DNA from: Ectobius pallidus
Taxonomy: Eukaryota > Arthropoda > Insecta > Blattodea > Ectobiidae
Length of the DNA stretch: 64,000 nucleotides
NCBI GenBank assembly: GCA_964059195.1
Contig: CAXKWD010000002.1
Location: 148,073,042 to 148,137,041, forward strand
Reading direction: 5' to 3'
Below are positions 1-11,670 of the stretch, one piece after another (positions within the stretch are counted from its first letter, which is position 1; the number at the start of each line of letters is the position of its first letter). The position numbers and the translations under genes were made by a program. The notes beneath the pieces were generated by a model. The model was not told the origin of the DNA and searched no databases. It saw nothing but the letters and a program-made list of their open reading frames with translations.

Positions 1-599
1 CAGTGTTTACCTCTCTAATCATGTTTTGTATTCCAAAACAAAGTTTTCGTTGGAAAGTTTATGGACGAAGGTGCTGAACATTGTATAAACTGTTTGGTAT
101 GTCTGAGATCGAAAATGTACTCTATACAATTTAATGATAAAACCGTAAAAAATTTAAAGGCATTAGAAAAATGTCATTGAGAAAGATGTAAAATTTGAAG
201 ATTACGTCAACTGTCTCAAGGTGGGTCAATCCACTTTTACCATCAATGGATCGATTAGGTCATACAAGCATGATGTGTACTAAATCTGTATGAATAAACT
301 GACCATGAGCGGTAACGCGGCAAGAGGTACATTTTATCTAACGGTTTAGATACTATAGCTCTCGGACATTACAAAATCAAAACACTAGAGCAGGAGGAGA
401 GTAACCAATATTAGTGTACGTATCTAATTGATATATATGTTTTGTAATATAATATTTGTTTTTGATACAATAAAATAATTAAAAAGTAATAATTTATTTA
501 TTTATTTCATGCATATATGATTTGCAATACAATATTTGTAATTTATATGATGTGAGAAACATTATATGATGTATAATTTGTGTTAAAATAAAATTTTAT
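1..599. other. No gene recognised; AT-rich left edge
   Basis: I see no supportable coding region here. The stretch is AT-rich and lies just downstream (minus-strand sense) of the decayed Polinton integrase that ends at 600, so it may be further Polinton debris, but no conserved motif proves it. Confidence 0.4.
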
Positions 600-1507
600 T
601 CAGACATAATATCTTTAATGTTAACCCATGAATTTTTCGAGCTTGGAAAACCTAACCACTTCACATACACATTCTGTCCTCTCTTCTTTAACAATTTTCA
701 ATTAAGTATCAGTCTGGAAACTTTGTTTTCTGAAGTTCCTCGTTCCTCCTTCAATATCAGTTCCTTCCAAATCCTGAAGCAGAAAAGTGGGTGGGTAAGT
801 CGATTGAACTTTTTTATTTTGAAAATCCCTGTGGTCCACGACGGTAGGTATCCTTTTTTAAACATTTTCCTATGTTTGGACTCTCTTACATAGTCACCTT
901 TAACAAACTCTGGTTTCGTATACCGCTCCTTGTAACGATATACTGATTTAAGTAGACTATCATCCTTTACCTGGTTGGGTTTCATTTTAATGGTGGAGTG
1001 ATACCTATTGTTGCATTGTGTATTGAGATCTGGTAACATATCCACCCATTTGTAACTCCTCTTGCAGAAAATTCTCGATACATCCGAATGAAGCGTTCGG
1101 CGATGCAGGCCTTAACGTTGGAATATGTGGAATAATGATTGATGAATTTTTGGAATAATGATTGATGCATTTTTATCATTAACGTTTTAAAATAAGCTTT
1201 ATAATATTCCGTTCCCATGTCGGTTTGTGTATGCTTGGGCGCAATTTTAACAGTTTTACGTATTTCATCCATTGCAGCAGCGACATCTTTACCGCTTTTA
1301 CTTTTCATCGTTCTTGCGTAAGCAAACTTGGAATCCCCGTTTATAACTACCAAGATGTACTTAAAACCATTGTTTTCTTTTTGATATGGTATAATTTTAA
1401 TCAAATTACTGATACAAATCGTTTAGACCTCTCATTATAACATATCTTCTTTGATAATTTATTCGAGCCGGTGTAGGGAGTTCGTATGCAATTTGCTTCT
1501 TGCTCAT
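600..1507 (-). pseudogene. Polinton/Maverick integrase, decayed copy 1
   Basis: This is a broken retroviral-type (DDE) integrase of a Polinton/Maverick. Reading on the minus strand from the ATG at 1505-1507, recognisable pieces follow in order: an N-terminal segment, the core with FKYILVVINGDSKFAYA and a catalytic-type TDMGTEYYKAY, then the ERF helix (AERFIRMYREF, normally VERFNRTLK), a C-terminal SH3-like part (LPSWTTGIFKI) and a chromodomain end (VKWLGFPSS) closing with a stop at 600-602. The reading frame shifts near 1000-1040 and at the N-terminus, and a 24-bp tandem duplication sits at about 1129-1176. Its first ~230 bp are shared with the other palindrome arm. The product would insert element DNA in the nucleus; this copy cannot be functional. 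The family call is confident. Confidence 0.85.
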
Positions 1508-3301
1508 TTTATATATTTTCTCTCCTTCAATTCAGAAATGATCTCCAATATCTCGTTGTGATGAGAATTATTCCCGGCAGCAGATATGGACGTCAGAACC
1601 CTATGTAGATCAATGAGTTCGTTTGGATCGTCCCAGTATTCATAATCAATATCATGATTCGCGTGTGCGTCTTTCCACATCCATCTACCTTTTACACGGA
1701 GTGACGAAGCCTCATCGGATGATTATTCTTCAGGAAATAATGTTTTAATGACGTCAAGGTATTTTTGTGTATTGACTCTACGTATGTGTAGGCTGGTGTG
1801 GCTAACAGAATTTCCTATATAGGATTTTTCGGAGGACCATTAAGTATAGGACTGATATAGGAAACAGGAGAGTTTGAATTATTATTTTTTTCTTCTCTGA
1901 TAGTAGGATATTCTTCCACTTCTCTTCCTTCAGGTGGCTGTACCTAGGAATATTTATTTTAAATTATTTCTCTTAGAAATTTTAGGAAGTGACTTGAGGT
2001 TTATATGCTTTACTCAGAAGGTATTATTTTCTAACAAGCAACAGTTTTAATTTTATTGATAAATTAATCAATGTACAACAATATCTTGTTGAGTATACTT
2101 CTGCTCAAAGTTACTACGGCAGTTTCTTTGACTACTCGTAGGGAAAAGTGGAGCTGCAAGTATGCCAAAACTCCAGAAAATTTATAATCGCAGAATTTAC
2201 TGGTATAAAACAAAGTCTGCTAAGTCATTCTTGACTTTTGTGGAGTTAACAATATGTTCGTGTAGGTTACTTAACTTTTATTACGACTGCATTGATGAAT
2301 ATGTGAATGCATTAGCCGGACTGTGGCTAACATGGAGAGATACAGTTACTGTTGCTGTAGATGTAGATGTAGTTTCTTATGTAGTACCATCTGGAACGGT
2401 GGCCAATAGCGAGTCATCGGGCTGCAAGCTACGCTCCACGACGTTCCCTTGCTGTTCCAATTTCCAAATTGGTTAAGCGCTGTCGATTGCTGCGAAGTCC
2501 ATGATGAAGCTCTTGTAGATTCTATGTGTAGTAACTGTGCTAGTATATATGCAGACTTTTGATCTGCTTGCTAAATCTGGGCTGTGCCCTTACGACGCGA
2601 AGGTTGATGAAGAAGTGAATAAAGTCTAACGGCCACAAAATGCGTTCACATAATCATCTTACAAAAAAGTCATTCATAAATTCGATGGAAAGCTAATCTT
2701 GAACTTTCTAGATGCTTCCATCCTAAAGCAGGCCTTTATTAAATAAGGTAACATGCAGTACTCTTTCTGGAACACATAGAAAAATATATGTGAGAATTTG
2801 TTTTATTAAACAATATGCCTTTGTGGAGAAATAAATCAATTTCTTATGGGAAGTAATCTAACTTTTCAGTATACTGTCCTTAAAGGCAAGTATAGATAAT
2901 CGATAGTCCACTCTTAGTGCTCTACGCTATTCTGGCTATAAGGGCAAGTAAGAGTATTATCGATTACCAGGCTGGCGATCGATATCTGATCGATGCCGGC
3001 AAGACAGCATTCTGCTGCTAATTACAAAGACGTTTTATATTATTTACCTAGACTGACGATATGCGGCGCGGCAGTGGCTAAAATTGAACAACTCGCGCAT
3101 CCGCCATCTTTTGGGCCTGTGTTATGCATGAGAATGTAAACAGTGAGGTTTTTTAAATATTAAAAACGAAATGTAAGCTTAGAATTAAAGTGTTTGTGTT
3201 CATTTTGTTATTGTGTGCTATTTAGTAATTGCATGAAGTGTAGTGAGTTATAATATGGTTATTATTATTGCGGATACATTTCAATATTGTAGGCCACGTG
3301 G
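1276..3301 (+). repeat. Left arm of ~2.03 kb palindrome
   Basis: The reverse complement of this segment is found at 3454-11655 once two later insertions are removed. The outer limit is AGCAGCGACATCTTT at 1276 against AAAGATGTCGCTGCT ending at 11655; the inner limit is CCACGTGG at 3294-3301 against the same word at 3454-3461. Arm lengths agree (2026 against about 2024 bp after subtraction). Arms differ by scattered substitutions, so this is not a perfect mirror. The outer part holds Polinton integrase and its upstream ORF; the inner ~1.4 kb has no recognisable gene and may be the terminal region of the element. Confidence 0.88.
1504..1735 (-). pseudogene. Conserved Polinton ORF upstream of integrase, left copy
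   Basis: This minus-strand fragment carries the signature KGRWMWKDA, then EYWDDPNELIDLHRVL and the end NNSHHNEILEIISELKE, followed by a stop that overlaps the integrase start (ATGA at 1504-1507). The same small protein sits directly upstream of integrase in many arthropod Polintons; its function is unknown to me. One in-frame TAA interrupts the N-terminal side (after FPEE). An almost identical copy lies at 11224-11427 in the other arm of the palindrome. Confidence 0.7.
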
Positions 3302-3453
3302 ATTATTATTATTACTTACTTGTGGAAAGAAATCCCCGAATCCTTCTTGTGACGATTTGTGCAGTTGTATGCTGCACAAGACTGCACCATATTTTTAGTA
3401 ATACCATGAACACTATAAAAAAACACGGGTCAAAAATATAAATTCTAACCAAC
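3302..3453. other. Spacer (loop) of the palindrome
   Basis: About 150 bp of unique sequence between the two inverted arms. No coding or RNA signal was recognised. Confidence 0.6.
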
Positions 3454-4236
3454 CCACGTGGCCTACAATATTGAAATGTATCCGCAATAATAATAACCAT
3501 ATTATAACTCACTACACTTCATGCAATTACTAAATAGCACACAATAACAAAATGAACACAAACACTGTAATTCTAAGCTTACATTTCGTTTTTAATATTT
3601 AAAAAACCTCAATGTTTACATTCTCATGCATAACACAGGCCCAAAAGATGGCGGTTGCGCGAGTTGTTCAATTTTAGCCACTGCCGCGCCGCATATCGTC
3701 AGTCTAGGTAAATAATATAACACGTCTTTGTAATTAGCAGCAGAATGCTGTCTTGCCGGCATCGATCAGATATCGATCGCCAGCCTGGTAATCGATAATA
3801 CTCTTACTTGCCCTTATAGCCAGAATAGCGTAGAGCACTAAGAGCGGACTATCGATTATCTATACTTGCCTTTAAGGACAGTATACTGAAAAGTTAGATT
3901 ACTTCCCATAAGAAATTGATTTATTTCTCCACAAAGGCATATTGTTTAATAAAACAAATTCTCACATATATTTTTCTATGTGTTCCAGAAAGAGTACTGC
4001 ATGTTACCTTATTTAATAAAGGCCTGCTTTAGGATGGAAGCATGTAGAAAGTTCAAGATTAGCTTTCCATCGAATTTATGAATGACTTTTTTGTAAGATG
4101 ATTATGTGAACGCATTTTGTGGCCGTTAGACTTTATTCACTTCTTCATCAACCTTCGCGTCGTAAGGGCACAGCCCAGATTTAGCAAGCAGATCAAAAGT
4201 CTGCATATATATTAGCACAGTTACTACACATAGAAT

Positions 4237-5335
4237 CAGTGGTGATATTCAGCCGGTTCGCACCGGTTCGCGAGAACCGGTTGTTAAATATCTTGTAGGT
4301 TCTCCGAACCGGTAGCTTCACAATGAGTGATTGCCTTTTTCCAAGATAAGATTATCGCCAGTCCACAACAGTGATAATACATAAGAATTTGCTAGAACCA
4401 AAACACGCCATTTATGTTCGCTAGCGGTGGACTACCACCATAGGTAGCGGGCGTGTGGTTAAGTTGGAATTTTTAACCACTGGCCGACAAGGTGGAAGGC
4501 AACCGTGCTACCAACACCTCCCGGGTGGGACTCTAATTTAATTCTCCAAAGTTTATAATTATGGGGACCTTTGGAGGAAAGATATTAGGTAACAACTAAA
4601 ATAAAATACAATAAATTAAAATAAAGTAAAACATGCAATAACTATTGAGTAGCACTGCATTTTGTAGACCTATATATACAGTACTTCTCCCTATAAATTC
4701 TTCAACAAGCAAAATCGAAAACCAACTTTTCCCCGTTATCCGTATGTAGGGTTACACTTAGAACAGCAATGTGTGAAATTAACTCTTCTCTATAATATTG
4801 TCGAACGTAATAATGTCTTCAGTCTTTTCAAAGCGGAAAAAAAGCATTTCGGAAAATGCTGGGAAAACTGGCATTAACAGAGTAAATTTGTCGTAGGCTA
4901 TACACTTGAAGGATTCAGAAACAATTGCAAACGATCGCGATCGTACCGTAGGCTAAGTTAATTGAAACAAGGGAGATCATGTTACTTGTGTCAACGCTTG
5001 TATAAACCTATTGGCTAGCCTGATTTTGGTTTTTCACCGACTAAACATGATTTTTTTTAGTAATAATAGGCCTAATAATTATTATAATAAATATTTAAGA
5101 TAATTCACAGCAAATTATTGGGTGCACTTGAGCCCCACGGGCCCATATAAGTTGGCGCCACTGGACAAAATAGCAGATTGGGCTATTTTGAATCAACATC
5201 AAATACCCTGATAGTGATGAGAACTGGTTGTTTAGTATGAGTATGAAAAGACAAAATAGCATATTAGGCTATTTTGAATCAACATCAAATACCCTGATGA
5301 GAACCGGTTGTTAAACTGTTTGAATATCACCACTG
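4237..5335. mobile_element. Non-autonomous hAT element, copy 1
   Basis: A 1.1 kb element with terminal inverted repeats starting CAGTGGTGATATTCA and ending TGAATATCACCACTG. It is flanked by an 8-bp target duplication CATAGAAT (4229-4236 and 5336-5343), the hAT hallmark. The left palindrome arm shows the empty site with one copy of this octamer. Further GAACCGGTT words lie just inside both ends. No transposase is encoded. A second copy of the family is at 25167-26172. Confidence 0.92.
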
Positions 5336-5517
5336 CATAGAATCTACAAGAGCTTCATCATGGACTTCGCAGCAATCGACAGCGCTTAACCAATTTGGAA
5401 ATTGGAACAGCAAGGGAACGTCGTGGAGCGTAGCTTGCAGCCCGATGACTCGCTATTGGCCACCGTTCCAGATGGTACTACATAAGAAACTACATCTACA
5501 TCTACAGCAACAGTAAC

Positions 5518-5739
5518 TGTTTGCACTGGAACAAATAATATACGAAGAATAGTGGACTGTAATTTTATTATCATTAGCCCAACACAAACATACAAGTTTT
5601 AATAACAAAACTGAGCAGCACCCAACTTCCACCTGAACACCGTGGAAGCGGGCGAACAAACTAAAATGGCTGCCGCGAGGAAGGACTGCGCGCGCATGCC
5701 AAGCATTTAACCTTCAATAGGCGCGCTAAATCCCAAACA
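5518..5739 (-). repeat. 3' LTR of BEL copy A
   Basis: 222-bp direct repeat of 10362-10583. On the minus strand it starts TGTTTGGGATTT and ends GTGCAAACA. I find no difference from the other LTR by eye. Confidence 0.93.
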
Positions 5740-5752
5740 TACTCCCACCCTT
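5740..5752 (-). promoter_or_regulatory. Polypurine tract of BEL copy A
   Basis: On the minus strand AAGGGTGGGAGTA directly precedes the 3' LTR, the expected place for plus-strand priming. Confidence 0.6.
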
Positions 5753-5834
5753 GATCTATCTAGATCAACACACAAATCCATGAATCAATAACTCCCACCC
5801 TTGATTTATCCAACAATAGAAAACACAATTACAT

Positions 5835-8800
5835 TTAAACATTCACTTTAGAAGGAAACGGGCAGAGTTTTACAATAGGTCTTTGGATTTCACCAGTAGC
5901 AGTTTTTAACTTTACTACTCTAATCAAACCGTCTTTACCGGGAAACACTTCAACAACTTTTCCAGTTTTCCAACACAATGGAGGAACATTATCTTCCTTT
6001 ATTAAAACTAGATCACCAATGTCAAGACTAGAACGGATGTCCAATCACTTAGGACGACGTTGAAGTTCTGTCAGGTACTCAGCAGACCATCGCTTCCAGA
6101 AGTGCTCCATCATCTGCTGCAGATGCTGGTTTCTAATCAAAAGCTCAGTGATGAGATGTTTCGCTGGAACAATTATTTGATGTTTAGCTACATAAGGCAA
6201 ATCAGAATTGTTAAGTCGACCACCAACTCGTAGCAACCCATCTTTATCGAGGAATGGACATAATGGCCTTAGCTTACTTGAATTAGAAATGCACTTGTGT
6301 TTCATCAAACAAGACAGTTCCTCAGGATATTCTTCCTGTTGTACTAGAGATATTATAGCGATGAATGATGCATCAGTTTCTTCAACAGTAAGATGCTCAC
6401 TTCTCCTTTTTTCAGGAACAGCTCTTGAGTTATGAATAAATCTCAAAATGTAAGAGAAGATTCTTTTTAGTTTATCGATGGAAGAGAATTTTTTGATGAG
6501 ATCATTTAAACTTGAAGAATGTTTGACATTCGCAGCACAAGTAACAACTTCTTCTTTAGAAGATTTTACATCAGGTATTTCATTTGGTAATTGCATTTCA
6601 TTAATAGATGTAGGAGATGAAGTAGCATTCACTTCCCATAAGAATGTTGGACCCCTCCACCATAGCTTCAATGTAGATAACTGATCTGGATATACACCAC
6701 GGGTAATGCAGTCAGCAGCATTCTCTTCAGTTAAAATATGATGCAAGCAATTAATGTCTGTGTCATCTTGTATTTCAGAGACCCTATTTGCAACGAAGGA
6801 CTTCAGCTTGGCTGGAGTAGATTTCAACCAACATAAAACAATAGTAGAGTCAGACCATAGATATATTTGATCTAATCTACTTAATTTCAATGATGACAAT
6901 ACCTTTTTCAACAATCTAGACAACAACAATGCTCCACAGAGCTCTAATCTAGGTACAGACTGTGTCTTGATAGGAGACACTCTAGATTTAGAAGTAACTA
7001 GTGAAACAGAAACAGAATTATTATCAGATATGGATCGTAGGTAGATACAAGCACCATAAGCTTGTTCCGAAGCATCACTGAATCCATGTAATTCAATTCT
7101 CTGAAGATTTGCAGAAGGAATTATTTTCCTGTCAACAGTTATGTCATTCAGACAATGTAGACTACCATATATCTTGTTCCATTCATCTTGGACTGAAGTA
7201 GGTAGTATCTCATCCCAACTTGTCTTCAAAATCCATAATCTTTGTATGAATATTTTACACTTAATAACAGCAGGAGCCAAGAGACCCAAGGGATCGAAAA
7301 TTGAAGATATGACAGATAAAACATTTCTCTTCGTCACCTTTGTTATTGGCTTGACATCAAACTTAAATTGAAAACAATCATTTTCAGGCTGCCATGTAAT
7401 TCCTAAGGCTTGCACAGTATGATCTCCAATGATCTTGTCGTTAGCTGGCCTTTCTTGCAATTCCGGAGTTACATTTTGCAGTACTTCATCACAGTGTGAT
7501 GACCATTTTCTCAATGGAAATCCAGCAGAAGCGAGTAAATCAATAAGCTGAGTCTGCAACCTTTTGGCTTCTTCAACTGTAGAAACACCACCTAGATAAT
7601 CATCCACATAGAAATCAGATCTTAGGGCTTCAGCAGCAGCAGGACATATTTCTTGATTCTCATCAGCAAGTTGTTTGAGACATCTAGTTGCCAGAAAGCT
7701 AGCAGGACTCGTCCCATATGTTACAGTAGACAACTTATAACATTTTAACTCCTCTTCTATATTACTTCTCCATAGAATTTTCTGTAGGCATCGGTCTCTA
7801 GGATCAACGAGCACTTGCCTATACATTTTTGCAATATCCGCAGTCATTGCTACTGGATACTTTCTGAATCGAAGAACAATGGAGTACAACTCTTCCTGAA
7901 CAGCAGGACCAACACACAGTAAATCATTCAATGAGTAATTATTGGAAGATTTGGCAGAACCATCAAAAACAACTCTTATCTTAGTTGTGGAACTATTAGG
8001 TTTAAAAACAGCATGATGAGGAATGAAGAATTGAGTAGATTCATCAGACATGTCACACAAATCCATATGACCTAAGTCCTCATACTGCTTCATAAATTGC
8101 GCATAATCATGATGCAGTTTTTCATTAGATTCAAATTTCCTTTCAAGCAGATTCATTCTCTTTCTAGCTTGTCCGAAGGAATCCCCAATAGAAACTTCTA
8201 GGCGAACAGGAAGTCGAACTATAAATCGACCATCAGAAGTTCTCGAAGTATTTTCTAAGAAATGTTGTTCACAATATTTATCTTCCTTTGTTTGAGGAAT
8301 GTGATTTATTTCCTCTAATTCCCAAAACTTTCGAAGTTGATTATCAAGCATATCATTTCTGCTTAAACAACTCATAACCTCATTGTTAGTATGACGAATA
8401 GAATGCAGTGGCATTTTGCCAGATAACACATAACCCAGATGAGTGTTTATCAACGTGGGATGACCTTTGCGCTTAAAGGTTTCACCAATCACAATATCGA
8501 AGAAAACATCAGCTCCAAGCAATAAATAAATTTTTGCTGGAATATAAAATTCAGGATCAGCCAATGAAATGTCAGTTGGCAATGACCAATCTTCATATTG
8601 AACAGGAGCACTAGGTACAAGACGAGTAACATTGTCAAGAACAGCACAATTCACATTAAACTCATAGTTGCTAATTCTGGAATGTACATTAACTGAACAG
8701 GTGTGCACAACCTTTGCAGCACAAACATCATTAATTCCACTAACAGAGAATTTATTCTTGATCAATGGTAGATGCAACTTCTTCACTAAATCAGTTGATA

Positions 8801-9809
8801 TGAAAGACATTTGGCTTCCAGAATCCATTAAAGCTCGACACCCAACAAGATCACCATTCTTGGCTTCAACATGTACAGCTACAGTTGGCAATAGTGCTTT
8901 TGCGTTGGCTATGTTCTGACCTTTTGACGAAGTATAGCTAGATACATTGCTAACATTGGAAGTGGCATTAGCATTGTTAATAGCATTATCAATATGTAAC
9001 AGTTTATGATGTCTTTTGCTACAAATGGCACAGCTGGCTTTACACTTAGCAAACACATGGGATCCTTTTAAACATGAAAAACAAAGTTTATTTTCTTGAA
9101 GAAATCTTCTTTTTTCCACAAGAGACACAGCTTTAAAATCTCTACAATCATGCAGTGAATGGCTATTTCTGTTGCAAAATATACAACTGACAGAATTTAC
9201 ATTAACAGTCAGAGCTTTACTTGAAGATATAGATGACTTAACCCTTTGTTCACTAGGATTATTTCTATACTCAATGATTTCTAACGCTTGAGCTTTTATT
9301 TCAATGAATGTAATAAGATCTTGTAGAGAACTGAACTGATCATTAGCTGTTTTCAATTCCCACTCTTGTCTGTCTTGTTTCCTTAATTTTTCAAGAATGA
9401 TTTCAACTAATATCACATCATGCAGTGGTACATTAGGTTTCAATGATTCTAATGCCCTTTTATTACTTGTTGCATTATTTACTAGCGATCTGTATTCATT
9501 ACTGGAACCTGTTTTCACTGTAGATAGATTTAGTAGTGACTTGACATAGTTGGCAGCAATTATTTTGTTGTTATTGTATCTGTTATAAAGCAACTTTCAA
9601 GCAGTTGGAAAATTGTCTGCACTAATGGTTAAACTTTCTAGAAGACCTTTAGCTTCTCCTCTCAACGACGAAATTAGGTAATGAAATTTTTGTATGTCAT
9701 TTAATGATTCATTGTTTAGTATTAAGCTTGAGAATATGTCGTGAAATTGCAACCATGTCCTAACATTTCCATCAAATGTAGGAATATCAACAGCGGGCAA
9801 TTTTACCAA
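5835..9809 (-). pseudogene. BEL copy A gag-pol (integrase core deleted)
   Basis: One reading frame spans this region with only two stops, both TGA where the family has Trp (after FPTA at 9597-9599 and after LQRRPK at 6045-6047). Order: Gag end; three zinc knuckles (CIFCNRNSHSLHDC, CFSCLKGSHVFAKC, CAICSKRHHKLLH); aspartic protease ALMDSGSQMSFIS; reverse transcriptase with TADIAKMYRQVLV and the catalytic FYVDDYLGG; RNase H with GFSDASEQAYGA and LWSDST; the His part of the integrase zinc domain (LRVGGRLNN, AKHLITELLIRNQH); then a jump straight to the integrase C-terminus (FWKRWSAEYLTELQ, DLVLIKEDNVPPL). The whole DDE core, some 250-300 residues, is absent. The polyprotein would build particles and copy the element in the cytoplasm. 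Confidence 0.9.
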
Positions 9810-10154
9810 GGAATCACCATTATTCGATATTACAGATGCAGGGGGGGAGGCACTTTAACTTCTTTATCAACAATTCCTTCCAGAGCTGCTTTTATTCTGT
9901 GGTAATCCTCTATGAACTTTTTCTCTGTCTGCATAATGACCTGTAGGATCTTCACAATTTAATTCAATTTCATCTTGAACTTCCACATATTGATTCAAAA
10001 TATCAGGCAAGGAACTCAAATGTGAACGAACTTCATTTACACTAACTTGTTCAGTATGCTTCTTTAGAAACTTGTCGACGTAGGTTAATGTCCTTTTAGC
10101 AATAGCTCTTTTCTTTATTGCTAATTTTTCATTAAATTCTTCCATTTTTAACAT
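9810..10154 (-). pseudogene. BEL copy A Gag N-terminus, frameshifted
   Basis: Gag starts at the ATG of MLKMEEFNEKLAIKKR (10152-10154) just inside the 5' LTR and PBS. About one extra base near 9917 shifts ADREK away from FIEDYHRIKAAL, and a second shift lies in the run of seven C/G at 9841-9847 before SVISNNGDSLVKLP, where the long gag-pol frame resumes. The N-terminal helix-rich segment fits BEL Gag proteins, which carry a DUF1759-type region downstream. Confidence 0.75.
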
Positions 10155-10340
10155 AAACTAGATTTCAATACTTGATGACTTCGAAGAATAGTTGTATACA
10201 TTTCATAACAGGAACACCACGAATAGAAGCATCAACACACTTTCACAGTTCTCAAAGTCAATATAACCATAATGTCTGCGTTCGCGGGAACCATAGATAT
10301 GTGCACATGGCGAATTATAACACGTTTTATTGGTCCATCA

Positions 10341-10356
10341 GGCACGGAGGCGACCA
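10341..10356 (-). promoter_or_regulatory. tRNA primer-binding site of BEL copy A
   Basis: Five bases inside the 5' LTR the minus strand reads TGGTCGCCTCCGTGCC, which could pair with the CCA end of a tRNA. I do not name the tRNA. Confidence 0.55.
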
Positions 10357-10361
10357 AAATA

Positions 10362-10583
10362 TGTTTGCACTGGAACAAATAATATACGAAGAATAGTGGA
10401 CTGTAATTTTATTATCATTAGCCCAACACAAACATACAAGTTTTAATAACAAAACTGAGCAGCACCCAACTTCCACCTGAACACCGTGGAAGCGGGCGAA
10501 CAAACTAAAATGGCTGCCGCGAGGAAGGACTGCGCGCGCATGCCAAGCATTTAACCTTCAATAGGCGCGCTAAATCCCAAACA
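10362..10583 (-). repeat. 5' LTR of BEL copy A
   Basis: 222-bp direct repeat of 5518-5739 with TG...CA ends, followed by the target duplication GTAAC at 10584-10588. Confidence 0.93.
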
Positions 10584-11223
10584 GTAACTGTATCTCTCCA
10601 TGTTAGCCACAGTCCGGCTAATGCATTCACATATTCATCAATGCAGTCGTAATAAAAGTTAAGTAACCTACACGAACATATTGTTAACTCCACAAAAGTC
10701 AAGAATGACTTAGCAGACTTTGTTTTATACCAGTAAATTCTGCGATTATAAATTTTCTGGAGTTTTGGCATACTTGCAGCTCCACTTTTCCCTACGAGTA
10801 GTCAAAGAAACTGCCGTAGTAACTTTGAGCAGAAGTATACTCAACAAGATATTGTTGTACATTGATTAATTTATCAATAAAATTAAAACTGTTGCTTGTT
10901 AGAAAATAATACCTTCTGAGTAAAGCATATAAACCTCAAGTCACTTCCTAAAATTTCTAAGAGAAATAAATTAAAATAAATATTACTAGGTACAGCCACC
11001 TGAAGGAAGAGAAGTGGAAGAATATCCTACTATCAGAGAAGAAAAAAAAAAATTCAAACTATCCTGTTTCCTATATCAGTCCTATACTTAATGGTCCTCC
11101 GAAAAATCCTATATAGGAAATTCTGTTAGGCACACCAGCCTACACATACGTAGAGTCAATACACAAAAATACCTTGACGTCATTAAAAAATTATTTCCTG
11201 AAGAATAATCATCCGATGAGGCT

Positions 11224-11427
11224 TTGTCACTCCGTGTAAAAGGTAGATGGATGTGGAAAGACGCACACGCGAATCATGATATTGATTATGAATACTGGGA
11301 CGATCCAAACGAACTCATTGATCTACATAGGGTTCTGACGTCCATATCTGCTGCCGGGAATAATTCTCATCACAACGAGATATTGGAGATCATTTCTGAA
11401 TTGAAGGAGAGAAAATATATAAAATGA
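11224..11427 (+). pseudogene. Conserved Polinton ORF upstream of integrase, right copy
   Basis: Mirror copy of 1504-1735 on the plus strand: LRVKGRWMWKDA, EYWDDPNELIDLHRVL, NNSHHNEILEIISELKE, stop at 11425-11427 overlapping the next ATG (11424). Sequence upstream to about 11130 still reads as the same protein in shifted frames with stops. Differences from the left copy include a Ser to Leu codon change near the start. Function unknown. Confidence 0.7.
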
Positions 11428-11655
11428 GCAAGAAGCAAATTGCATACGAACTCCCTACACCGGCTCGAATAAATTATCAAAGAAGATATGTTATAATGAG
11501 AGGTCTAAACGATTTGTATCAGTAATTTGATTGAAATTATACCATATCAAAAAGAAAACAAAGGTTTTAAGTACATCTTGGTAGTTATAAACGGGGATTC
11601 CAAGTTTGCTTACGCAAGAACGATGAAAAGTAAAAGCGGTAAAGATGTCGCTGCT
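11424..11655 (+). pseudogene. Polinton integrase N-terminal fragment
   Basis: Starts MSKKQIAYELPTPARINYQ at 11424 and soon hits stops (after LNDLYQ). In another frame it continues as IIPYQKENKGFKYI and VVINGDSKFAYARTMKSKS, the region of the first catalytic Asp in Polinton integrases. It ends at the palindrome edge (11655), where the 228-bp tandem array begins. The left arm keeps the remaining gene (600-1275). Confidence 0.75.
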
Positions 11656-11670
11656 AAATCAATTCTATTT

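Larger units (their letters stand above)
5518..10583 (-). mobile_element. BEL/Pao retrotransposon copy A, both LTRs present
   Basis: A structurally complete element on the minus strand: 222-bp LTRs at both ends beginning TG and ending CA, a 5-bp target duplication GTAAC (5513-5517 and 10584-10588), a primer-binding site next to the 5' LTR, a purine tract next to the 3' LTR, and a gag-protease-RT-RNase H coding region. By eye the LTRs look identical, which points to a recent insertion. The integrase catalytic core is missing, so it must have relied on other copies. It sits inside the right arm of the Polinton palindrome. Confidence 0.93.
3454..11655 (-). repeat. Right arm of palindrome, interrupted by two insertions
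   Basis: This is the inverted partner of 1276-3301. It is split by a hAT element (4237-5335, with one TSD copy) and by BEL/Pao copy A (5518-10583, with one TSD copy). Removing 1107 and 5071 bp leaves about 2024 bp, the length of the left arm. The left arm still shows both empty sites, for example the uninterrupted CAGTTACTGTTGCTG near 2342, which confirms both insertions happened after the palindrome formed. Confidence 0.87.

Noticed and set aside
2162..2476. 104-residue open frame (and its mirror at 10505-10771)
   Set aside because: It lies in the palindrome arm, has no family signature and its end differs between arms only because BEL inserted; treated as chance.
1276..11655. Palindrome as an assembly or library chimera
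   Set aside because: Substitutions between arms and two well-formed insertions with TSDs in only one arm make a technical mirror unlikely, though long-read proof is lacking.
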